Of a DNA stretch of 64,000 bases, positions 57,499-64,000 are shown piece after piece. The translations under genes and the position numbers were made by a program. Origin of the DNA: CAZYJR01 sp964647905 (GTDB lineage: Bacteria; Desulfobacterota; DSM-4660; Desulfatiglandales; HGW-15); NCBI GenBank assembly GCA_964647905.1, contig CAZYJR010000022.1, positions 1 to 64,000 of the forward strand, read 5' to 3'. The notes under the pieces were generated by a model. It made no database searches, was not told the origin of the DNA, and saw nothing but the letters and a program-made list of their open reading frames with translations. Numbering within the stretch: the first letter of the stretch is position 1; each line of letters starts with the position of its first letter.

Positions 57499-58473
57499 AT
57501 GATACCCATTCGCGATACAATCCAGGCACGAAGCTATCCCCTGGTCAATACCGCCATTATTGCCGCCAACGTCTTGATTTACTTCATAGAGCTGGCCCAG
57601 GGAAGGGACCTTAATCGATTCCTCCTTATCTACGGGCTGGTCCCTGCGCGGTACACGATCCAGGAGATAAGCTCTCATTTCACTCTGTTCCAGCAGGGCT
57701 TCTCATTCCTGTCCTTCATGTTTCTGCATGGCGGATTCCTGCACCTGCTGGGCAATATGTGGTCATTGTATATCTTCGGGGACAATGTTGAGGATCGGCT
57801 GGGCCGGGGCCGCTATCTCGTCTTCTACGTGCTTTGCGGCATCACCTCCGGGCTGTCTCACCTGGTACTGAACCACCACTCCCAGGTCCCCACCATCGGG
57901 GCGAGCGGTGCGATAGCCGGTGTCATGGGGGCCTACTTCGTCCTCTATCCCAGGGCCAACATCCTGACCCTGATCCCGATTTTTTTCATACCCTACTTCG
58001 TCGAGATCCCGGCTTTTTTCTTCCTGGGCATATGGTTCCTTCTCCAGTTCATGAGCGCGGCCGGCTCGCAGGGGCAGGCGGGCGGGGTGGCCTGGTGGGC
58101 GCATGTTGGGGGGTTCGTCTTCGGCATCATCTTTCTCAAGTATCTGATGCAATCAAGGCGCGATGAGCGGAAGGAAGGCGGGCGGGTAGGGCCGGCCAGG
58201 AAGAGCCATCACCTCCAGGTCGTCCGCCCCACAGGCGGGCCGGAGACGCCGCATTTGTACGGCCGGTTGAGGATCACGCCCCAGGAGGCCGGGAGAGGGA
58301 CGCGGAAGCTGGTGAACATCCCCTGGGGCTTCGAGCGGCGGCTTTTCAACGTCAATGTACCCCCCGGCGTAAGGGAAGGAACGGTGCTGAGGCTCTCCGG
58401 GCTAGGACGCAAGGGGGTGGACGGCGAGGCCGGCGACCTCTACCTGAGAGTAGAGATTCAACCCGAGGCCTGA
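57499..58473 (+). CDS. Rhomboid intramembrane serine protease with DnaJ-C-like tail
   Basis: A 324-residue membrane protease. Six spans lie between residues 14 and 218. The catalytic Ser136 is in TIGASGAIAG, His202 in WWAHVGGFVFG, and the H-G-G-x-x-H-L-x-x-N motif (His77, His82, Asn86) is present, so it should be active. After a basic linker (220-265) the C-terminal 55 residues (about 268-322) resemble the C-terminal beta domain of DnaJ/CbpA: VNIPWGFERRLFNVNVPPGVREGTVLRLSGLG in outline, ending GEAGDLYLRVEI. This attachment may recruit clients to the protease. I know of no standard rhomboid with this tail. It has no obvious operon partner. Confidence 0.85.
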   Translation: MIPIRDTIQARSYPLVNTAIIAANVLIYFIELAQGRDLNRFLLIYGLVPARYTIQEISSHFTLFQQGFSFLSFMFLHGGFLHLLGNMWSLYIFGDNVEDRLGRGRYLVFYVLCGITSGLSHLVLNHHSQVPTIGASGAIAGVMGAYFVLYPRANILTLIPIFFIPYFVEIPAFFFLGIWFLLQFMSAAGSQGQAGGVAWWAHVGGFVFGIIFLKYLMQSRRDERKEGGRVGPARKSHHLQVVRPTGGPETPHLYGRLRITPQEAGRGTRKLVNIPWGFERRLFNVNVPPGVREGTVLRLSGLGRKGVDGEAGDLYLRVEIQPEA

Positions 58474-58513
58474 GCCTTGCGCGTTTCAGGACTGCCCGGC
58501 CGCTCGCGAATGC

Positions 58514-58543
58514 TTGACAAGCAGCCGATTGAATGCCTAAATA
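58514..58543 (+). promoter_or_regulatory. Candidate sigma-70 promoter of purM
   Basis: TTGACA (58514-58519), an 18-bp spacer and TAAATA (58538-58543) lie in an AT-rich stretch about 80 bp before purM. The leader contains CTGATCAG followed by a T-rich run but no convincing hairpin or riboswitch. Confidence 0.5.
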
Positions 58544-58625
58544 AAAATTCTTTGTGTTAGGGGGCGTTCACTGATCAGGGATTGTTTTTTTACCACAAAG
58601 TCTTTATAGCGGAAAGAAAAGATAT

Positions 58626-59699
58626 ATGGCAGAGAAAAAGAAGGCAAAAAAAGGCAGCATAAAAGATCGTTATGCAGAGGCAGGAGTAGACATAGAAGCC
58701 GGGAACCGCTTTGTCGACCTGATACGCCCAATAGTCAGCAAGACCTTCAAGTCCGGAGTGATAACAGACATCGGCGGATTCGCGGGTATCTACTCGCTGC
58801 ACACCCAGGAGTACAAGAACCCGGTCTTGGTGGCGTCGGCGGACGGGGTGGGTACCAAGCTGAAGATAGCCTTCATGATGGACAAGCACGATACAGTGGG
58901 AATCGACTTGGTGGCCATGTGCGTGAACGACATCATGGTCCAGGGGGCAACGCCGCTCTTCATGCTGGACTACCTGTCCATGGGCAAACTGGATAACACC
59001 AAGGCCCTGGAGATCATAAAGGGGATCGCAGTGGGTTGCACAGAGGCCAGGTGCAGCCTGATCGGCGGAGAGACGGCCGAGATGCCGGGTTTTTACCCCG
59101 AGGGCGAGTACGACTTGGCGGGCTTCGTGGTGGGGCTTTGCGATAATGAGCAGCTGCTGGACGGATCCGAGATCGCGGTGGGATGCCAGCTCATAGGGAT
59201 CGCGTCGAGCGGGCTCCACAGCAACGGCTACTCGCTTGCAAGGCGAGTGTTCTTCGATGAACTCGGCATGGCGGTCCGCGATCATGTGCCCGAGTTCGGC
59301 AGGACCCTCGGGGAAGAGCTCTTGGAGCCCACCAGGATCTATATGCGGGCCGTCACCAATCTGAGGCGGGACTTCCAGATCTACGGCATTTCAAACATCA
59401 CCGGCGGCGGCCTGGTGGAGAACCTGCCCAGGATACTCCCGGGGCAGTGCAAGGCCATAATCCACCCGGACCACTGGTCGCCTCCCCCGGTCTTTCAGGT
59501 GCTGGAGAAAGAAGGCGGCATCTCGCCGAGGGAGATGATGCGCACCTTCAACAACGGCATAGGCCTGGTGGTGGTGGTCAGTGAGAGCGATGCGGACGAG
59601 GTCCTGCTGCGCTTAAAGGCAATGGGCGAGACCGCCTACCATGTGGGTACGGTGGAGGCCCGGGGCGAGAACGAGGCGGCAGTCGAGTTTGCGGGCTGA
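58626..59699 (+). CDS. purM: Phosphoribosylformylglycinamidine cyclo-ligase (AIR synthetase) PurM
   Basis: Catalyses ATP-dependent ring closure of FGAM to AIR, step five of purine synthesis, in the cytoplasm. Typical motifs are YAEAGVDIEAGNRFVDLI, LVASADGVGTKLKIAFMMDKHDTVGIDLVAM (core ASADGVGTKLKIA), LIGGETAEMPGFYPEGEYDLAGFVVG (core GGETAEMPGFYPEGEYD), GIASSGLHSNGYSLARRV and ISNITGGGLVENLPRILP. At 357 residues it is slightly longer than the usual 345 because of a Lys-rich N-terminus. No other purine gene is nearby; tatA follows 45 bp downstream and may be co-transcribed. Confidence 0.95.
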   Translation: MAEKKKAKKGSIKDRYAEAGVDIEAGNRFVDLIRPIVSKTFKSGVITDIGGFAGIYSLHTQEYKNPVLVASADGVGTKLKIAFMMDKHDTVGIDLVAMCVNDIMVQGATPLFMLDYLSMGKLDNTKALEIIKGIAVGCTEARCSLIGGETAEMPGFYPEGEYDLAGFVVGLCDNEQLLDGSEIAVGCQLIGIASSGLHSNGYSLARRVFFDELGMAVRDHVPEFGRTLGEELLEPTRIYMRAVTNLRRDFQIYGISNITGGGLVENLPRILPGQCKAIIHPDHWSPPPVFQVLEKEGGISPREMMRTFNNGIGLVVVVSESDADEVLLRLKAMGETAYHVGTVEARGENEAAVEFAG

Positions 59700-59743
59700 G
59701 CCCGGCACCCGGGCGGAGCAAACCAAGATTGCTGGAGGGTGAC

Positions 59744-60064
59744 ATGTTTGGGCTCGGACCCTGGGAACTGGTGATAATCGGGATCATCCTCCTTCTCCTA
59801 TTCGGAGCCAAACGCATTCCCGACATAGGAAAGGGGCTCGGAGGGGCGGTAAGGGAGTTTAGGAACGTCAAGAAGGAGATCCAGTCCACGCCCGAGAAAC
59901 CGCAAGCCAAGACCGAGCCCCGCTCTTCAGAGGACGAGGAGGCGAGCAAGCCCGAGACCCTGGAGCACAAAATGGCGGGAAAGGTCATTGAGCAGGTCCC
60001 GGGGGTCAGGAGGGCCATGGGCGTCAAGAAGAAGGTGGATCAGGTCCGCAGGCTGGTGGACTGA
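59744..60064 (+). CDS. tatA: Twin-arginine translocase subunit TatA/TatB-like
   Basis: A 106-residue single-span protein of the Tat export pathway, which moves folded proteins. It begins MFGLGPWELVIIGIILLLLFGAKRIPDIGKGLG (core FGAKRIPDIGKGLG): a short N-out hydrophobic helix, the Phe-Gly hinge and an amphipathic helix along the membrane. The FG after the span favours TatA, while a Pro-x-Gly pattern for TatB is less clear. The cytoplasmic tail is long and charged. GGAGG precedes the ATG at 59744. TatC is not seen in the window. Confidence 0.88.
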   Translation: MFGLGPWELVIIGIILLLLFGAKRIPDIGKGLGGAVREFRNVKKEIQSTPEKPQAKTEPRSSEDEEASKPETLEHKMAGKVIEQVPGVRRAMGVKKKVDQVRRLVD

Positions 60065-60095
60065 ATCTTCCCGTGGCGGTGGAGACAGGCGGCGG

Positions 60096-61688
60096 TCAGG
60101 AGTACTCCTTGCTTGCGGCCTCGGCCAACCTGGACTTCTGTACCTTCCCGGAACGCGTAGTGGGGAACGAGGAGACCAGCTTGTAATGGAGCGGGCGTTT
60201 TTCAGGCCCGACCCTCTCTTCCACATAGCTTCGCACATCGTCGAGATCCACCTCAGTCCCCTTCCCGGGCCTTATCCATGCCGCGATTTCCTGTCCCTTG
60301 TCCGGATCAGGGAAGCCGAAGACCTGGACCTCGTTTATGCCCGGAAAGCCGTAGAGTATCTCCTCGATCTCGGTCGGATGGACCGGGACGCCTTCACGTT
60401 CGATCAGGTCCTTGATCCGTCCGGTAATCCTCACATACCCGTTCTCGGCGATCTCTCCGAGATCCGCCGAATGAAACCAGCCATCTTGGTCCACTGAAGC
60501 CGCCGTGGCCGCGGGCATCTTGAAATACTCCTTCATGATGAATCCGCGCACGCAGAGCTCACCCTGGGTCAATGGAGGGAGCTCTTCCCCCGAGCGCGGG
60601 TCCGTGATTCGGACCTCGTTTACCTCCAGGGGCCTGCCTATGGTGGAGACACGCAATTCGACAGGGTCGTCCGGATGGGTCATCGTGACCCAGGACGCGG
60701 TCTCGGTGATTCCGTATGCCACGGTGATACCACTGACGCCGATCTTTTCGACCAACCTCTTCATCAGCTCCATAGGGCAGGGGGCGCCGCCCAAGGTGCC
60801 CTTGGTCAAGGACCCCCAGTGCTTGGGGTTGAATCTGGGGTGATCAAGCAGGGCGATGATCATGCTTGGGGAGCCGTAGATGGCGGTGCAAGCCTCGCTC
60901 CTTATGGTCTTCAGGATCGCCTCGGGTTCAAAGGCCCGGCAGGGCATTACCAGTGCGGCTCCGCGCAGCAGCCCGGCCAAGGCCACGCAGGTGTTGCCGA
61001 ACATATGGAAGAGAGGGAAGAAGAGGCAGAGCCGATCGGTTCGGCCTATCCCCTGCCTTTCTGTGGAGGCCATTGACTTGTTGACCAGGCCGAGATGATC
61101 CAGGACCACTCCTTTGGGCTTACCCGTAGTACCCGAGGTATACATGACGGCCAGGGGGTCCTCGGGGGAGACAGCCTGTTCCCGCTCTTGCAAGGCCTCT
61201 TCCGAAAGTTCGTCTCCCATGGCGGTGAGTTCGTTCCACAGTATGGTCTCGGGCAGGGCCGTGTCGCCGAAAAGCACGACGTGCTCCAGGGAGGGAATCC
61301 GGTCCCGAATGGACTGCATCAAGGAGACGTATTCTTCGCCCTCCTGGCCGCGTGCGAGCATGACCGCCCTGGCCTCGGATTGCTCGAGCACGTAACCGAG
61401 CTCTTCCGCTTCCAGGCCCGGGTCCACCGGGACCATCACCGCTCCCATTCGAGCCAGGGCCACTTGAGCCACTATCCACTCCGGTATGTTCGGGGCCCAA
61501 AGAGCTACGTGATCCCCGGGCTCTATGCCCAGCCGGATCAAGCCCTTGGCCGCGCGCCCGGCCTCCCACAACAGCAGATCATAGGTGAACCTGACTCCGG
61601 CCTCTGTGTGGACCAGGGCCTCGTTGGAGGGATAACGGCGCGATACGTCCAGGAGCAGGCCGCCCACGGTGTCTCTGATGATTTCCAT
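60096..61688 (-). CDS. AMP-forming acyl-CoA synthetase
   Basis: A 530-residue adenylate-forming enzyme that would activate a carboxylic acid to its acyl-CoA. The A3 loop MYTSGTTGKPKGVV, A5 YGITETASWVTM, A7 DGWFHSADLGEI and the hinge GRIKDLIEREG are present, as is the catalytic Lys in TRSGKVQK. The segment after the hinge, normally GGENIYP or GGxNVxP, reads EGVPVHPTEIEE, so the first Gly and the Asn are replaced. Substrate cannot be told from sequence; overall form resembles medium/long-chain fatty acid CoA ligases. It converges with tatA and is divergent from the ABC-F gene. Confidence 0.88.
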   Translation of the reverse strand: MEIIRDTVGGLLLDVSRRYPSNEALVHTEAGVRFTYDLLLWEAGRAAKGLIRLGIEPGDHVALWAPNIPEWIVAQVALARMGAVMVPVDPGLEAEELGYVLEQSEARAVMLARGQEGEEYVSLMQSIRDRIPSLEHVVLFGDTALPETILWNELTAMGDELSEEALQEREQAVSPEDPLAVMYTSGTTGKPKGVVLDHLGLVNKSMASTERQGIGRTDRLCLFFPLFHMFGNTCVALAGLLRGAALVMPCRAFEPEAILKTIRSEACTAIYGSPSMIIALLDHPRFNPKHWGSLTKGTLGGAPCPMELMKRLVEKIGVSGITVAYGITETASWVTMTHPDDPVELRVSTIGRPLEVNEVRITDPRSGEELPPLTQGELCVRGFIMKEYFKMPAATAASVDQDGWFHSADLGEIAENGYVRITGRIKDLIEREGVPVHPTEIEEILYGFPGINEVQVFGFPDPDKGQEIAAWIRPGKGTEVDLDDVRSYVEERVGPEKRPLHYKLVSSFPTTRSGKVQKSRLAEAASKEYS

Positions 61689-61848
61689 CTTGTATGCCTC
61701 CTGAAGCGCACAATAATCGGGGGTATTTTAGAACACCAGGGAAGGAGTGGGCAACCACGGTTTTCGGATCCGGCGGGTCTTGCCAAGGCGGGCCGCGGCC
61801 GCCTATAATTCCCGGATTTTCCGCCGGGCGGGCGGTGAGGGAGGAATC

Positions 61849-63831
61849 ATGAGTCTTGTTCATGTGAGCGATATTTCTTACGGCGTGACGGGCAGGACCA
61901 TCCTTGACGGGGTGGGCTTCCAGGTGGAGCCCGGGGAGAAGATCGGCCTGGTGGGCCCCAACGGGTCGGGAAAGACCACCCTTCTCAGGATTCTCTCTGG
62001 TGAGCTGTCCCCGGACAAGGGCAGGGTGCAGTGCAGCGAAGGCACGGAAGTGGGATACCTGCCCCAAGAGATCCAGGAGACCCTGGAGGGCCGCCTCAAG
62101 GAATATGTCTTGGGGAGTGTGCCCGGCCGCCGCCGTCTCAGAGAGGAGATCCGGCGCGTGGAGGAGGAGCTGGCGAGAGAACCGGGTCCTTCAAAGGCGG
62201 AGCGCCTGGCCGCGCGCCTGGCCGAGGCCCATTCGGAGCTGGGGCACCTGGACGCCCACTATCCGGAGCACGAGGCCGAGAAGATTCTTCTGGGACTGGG
62301 GTTCGACCCGGCGGACTTCGGGCGTCCGGTCTCAGAGCTGAGCGGGGGCTGGAAGATGAGGGCCGCCCTGGCCGCCTTGCTTTACAGGAGGCCCGACCTG
62401 ATCCTGCTGGATGAGCCCACCAACCACTTGGACGTGCCTTCCGTCCGCTGGGTGGAGCAATTCCTAGACGGCTACCCCGGGGCGATGATCCTGGTCTGCC
62501 ATGACCGGGAGTTTCTGAACCGCCGGATCAAGAGGGTCATCAGCTTCGAGCCCGAGGGACTCCGCTTTTACACAGGCGATTACGAGGCCTACCTGGAGGC
62601 CCGCGAACAGGAGAAGAGGACCTTGGAGAACCGGGCCCGAAATCAGGAGACCAAGGTCCGCGAGGCGAGGAGGTTCATAGAACGCTTCAGGGCCAAGGCC
62701 AGCAAGGCACGCCAGGCGCAGAGCAAGCTCAAGTTGGTGGAAAAGATGGAGCTGGTCCAGACCCACCGGGAGGTAAAGACCGTGCGCTTCCGGTTCCCGG
62801 AGGTCCAGCGCAGCGGCAGGGTGGTGGTGGACTTCCAAGGGGTGAGCAAGCAGTACGGGCAGCGAGTGCTTTACCGCGATTTGAACCTCAAGGTCCTGCG
62901 CGGGGAAAGGGTGGCGGTGATAGGTCCCAACGGCTCCGGCAAGACCACTCTTCTTCGCATGGTGGAAGGCGAGGTGCCGCCTGACGCCGGCACCGTAAGG
63001 TTGGGTCACGGGGTTACCAAGAGCTACTATGCCCAGCACCACTCGGATATGCTGGATCCTTCAAGGACCGTGCTGGAAGAGGTCTACAGGGTGGTGCCCA
63101 CCGAGTCCGTCAGCTTTGTCCGAGGGGTGTGCGGCGCCTTTCTCTTCCCCGGAGAAGATGTGGACAAGGCTGTGGGAGTGTTGTCAGGCGGGGAAAAGGC
63201 CAGGGTGTGCCTGGCCAGGATCCTGGTCAAACCGGGAAACCTCCTGGTAATGGACGAGCCCACCAACCACTTGGACCTGATTTCTTCGGAAACCTTGATA
63301 GACGCCCTGGACGAGTACGACGGGACAATCCTTTTCGTCTCCCACAACCGCTCGTTCATAAACCGGCTGGCCACCAAGATCTGGGATGTGGACGCCGGAA
63401 GGATAGAGGAGTACCCGGGCACCCTCAACGAATACGAGGCGCATGTCCTCGCCCGCGAGGGTGCTTGCCCTGAGGCCGGGGAGGTCTTGCGTTCAGGGGA
63501 GGGAGGCGGCCGATCCTCCGAGGCGGGGAGGCGCAGGAGCAGAAAGGATGTCAGGAGGGAGAGGGCCGAGCAGCGCCGGTTGCTCCGGAACAAACTGAAA
63601 CCCCTGGAGGGGTCGCTTCGCACCATTGAGGAGAGGATCAACCGGCTCGAATCACGCCAGAAGGAGATAGAAAGAGACCTTGCAGACCCCGAGCTCTTCC
63701 GGGACCAGGCCAGGAGTGTCCCTCTGCTCCGTGAGTACGAGCTCCTCAGGGGTGAGCTGGAGGACTTGATGGGCGAGTGGGAGAGGAGGCAGGAGGACCT
63801 GGAATCGACCAGGAGGGAGCTCGGGTTGTAG
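61849..63831 (+). CDS. ABC-F family ATPase (Uup/YheS-like)
   Basis: A 660-residue soluble protein with two ABC cassettes. Walker A GPNGSGKTT occurs twice (near residues 35 and 365), with signatures LSGGWKMRAALAALLYRRP and LSGGEKARVCLARIL and Walker B motifs LILLDEPTNHLD and LLVMDEPTNHLD. The linker between cassettes holds a charged helical arm (about 240-305) that reaches the ribosomal P-tRNA in this family. A long C-terminal coiled coil (about 570-660) resembles Uup. There are no membrane spans. ABC-F factors rescue or tune translating ribosomes. ATG at 61849 follows GAGGAA; the longer frame lacks a ribosome site. Confidence 0.9.
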   Translation: MSLVHVSDISYGVTGRTILDGVGFQVEPGEKIGLVGPNGSGKTTLLRILSGELSPDKGRVQCSEGTEVGYLPQEIQETLEGRLKEYVLGSVPGRRRLREEIRRVEEELAREPGPSKAERLAARLAEAHSELGHLDAHYPEHEAEKILLGLGFDPADFGRPVSELSGGWKMRAALAALLYRRPDLILLDEPTNHLDVPSVRWVEQFLDGYPGAMILVCHDREFLNRRIKRVISFEPEGLRFYTGDYEAYLEAREQEKRTLENRARNQETKVREARRFIERFRAKASKARQAQSKLKLVEKMELVQTHREVKTVRFRFPEVQRSGRVVVDFQGVSKQYGQRVLYRDLNLKVLRGERVAVIGPNGSGKTTLLRMVEGEVPPDAGTVRLGHGVTKSYYAQHHSDMLDPSRTVLEEVYRVVPTESVSFVRGVCGAFLFPGEDVDKAVGVLSGGEKARVCLARILVKPGNLLVMDEPTNHLDLISSETLIDALDEYDGTILFVSHNRSFINRLATKIWDVDAGRIEEYPGTLNEYEAHVLAREGACPEAGEVLRSGEGGGRSSEAGRRRSRKDVRRERAEQRRLLRNKLKPLEGSLRTIEERINRLESRQKEIERDLADPELFRDQARSVPLLREYELLRGELEDLMGEWERRQEDLESTRRELGL

Positions 63832-64000
63832 CTCTCCCTATTGTTCCGCCGCCGCCCGGCTTATCCGCTCCACTATATCCGTGAACCTGGCCCCGAGGGT
63901 CCTGAGGAGCAAGCCGGTGAGTATGCCCCGTCGCAACACGAACCAGCGGGCCGTGGTGGTCAAGAGGGATCACGTCGATTCCGCTCAGGCCGATACCGCC

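Noticed and set aside
58551..58600. Possible terminator or riboswitch in the purM leader (CTGATCAG then T-run)
   Set aside because: CTGATCAG is palindromic but cannot form a stable hairpin with a loop, and no conserved purine riboswitch core was seen.
63838..63963. Minus-strand frame of 41 codons at the right edge (TTARWFVLRRGILTGLLL at its start)
   Set aside because: It has an in-frame stop just upstream, only a TTG start, and no recognisable family. It could be a 3' gene end after a frameshift, but I cannot support it. The last 169 bp are left without a gene.

Overview
The window reads as chromosomal DNA of a GC-rich, motile, Gram-negative bacterium. The best guess is a Desulfobacterota (deltaproteobacterial) lineage. 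This rests on the LexA / Y-family polymerase / DnaE2 cassette, a FlgM operon led by a DVU0524-type FlgM-associated protein, heavy sigma-54 control of flagellar operons, and P- and L-ring genes (flgH, flgI) that imply an outer membrane. The species cannot be named from this sequence. No tRNA, rRNA, IS element, prophage or CRISPR array was seen.

Layout. (1) 1-4310: SOS mutagenesis cassette of lexA, a Y-family (ImuB-like) gene that has lost its middle, and dnaE2. (2) 4356-9659: envelope operon of ECF sigma factor, zinc-finger anti-sigma factor, periplasmic sensor-like protein, FtsX/MacB-type permease, ABC ATPase, thioredoxin-fold-like secreted protein and a second permease. (3) 9765-12338: DUF4301 protein plus DUF368 (PopT-type) membrane protein. 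(4) 12389-17219: flagellar fringe with a sigma-54-driven PilZ protein, FliL-like protein, FlgM operon with a near-perfect sigma-28 promoter, cheR, and an NtrC-type regulator. (5) 17310-51827: one long minus-strand flagellar block. (6) 52060-57371: sigma-54 activator with a degenerate receiver, a 972-residue exported TPR protein, a small secreted protein, and a divergent helical chaperone-like protein. (7) 57499-63831: rhomboid protease with a DnaJ-like tail, purM, tatA, an acyl-CoA ligase and an ABC-F ATPase.

The flagellar block divides into units, each preceded by a -24/-12 sigma-54 site that I can read. They are flgB-flgC-fliE-fliF-fliG-fliH-fliI-fliJ-motE-like (site 51812-51827); fliK-flgD-flgE (44691-44706); motA-fliL-fliM-fliN-fliO-fliP-fliQ-fliR-flhB-flhA-flhF-flhG-fliA, then a FliL-like gene, a DUF2802-like gene, a second fliK-like gene and fhlB (40455-40470); and flgF-flgG-flgA-flgH-flgI-flgJ-flgN-flgK-flgL-csrA-fliW (26559-26574). 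Similar sites precede the PilZ gene, cheR (weaker), the TPR operon and the chaperone-like gene. FliA with FlgM would run the late tier. Flagellin, FliD, FliS, MotB and most Che proteins are not in the window.

The most unusual points are: the FlhB autocleavage motif reads NPVR instead of NPTH while a separate FhlB is encoded in the same operon; one sigma-54 activator has GAFTNA in place of GAFTGA while the other has lost its receiver phosphorylation site; FlgJ is fused to an M23 endopeptidase; a rhomboid is fused to a DnaJ C-terminal-like domain; there are three FliL-like and two FliK-like proteins; and the ImuB-like gene keeps its start and its clamp-binding tail but not its palm.
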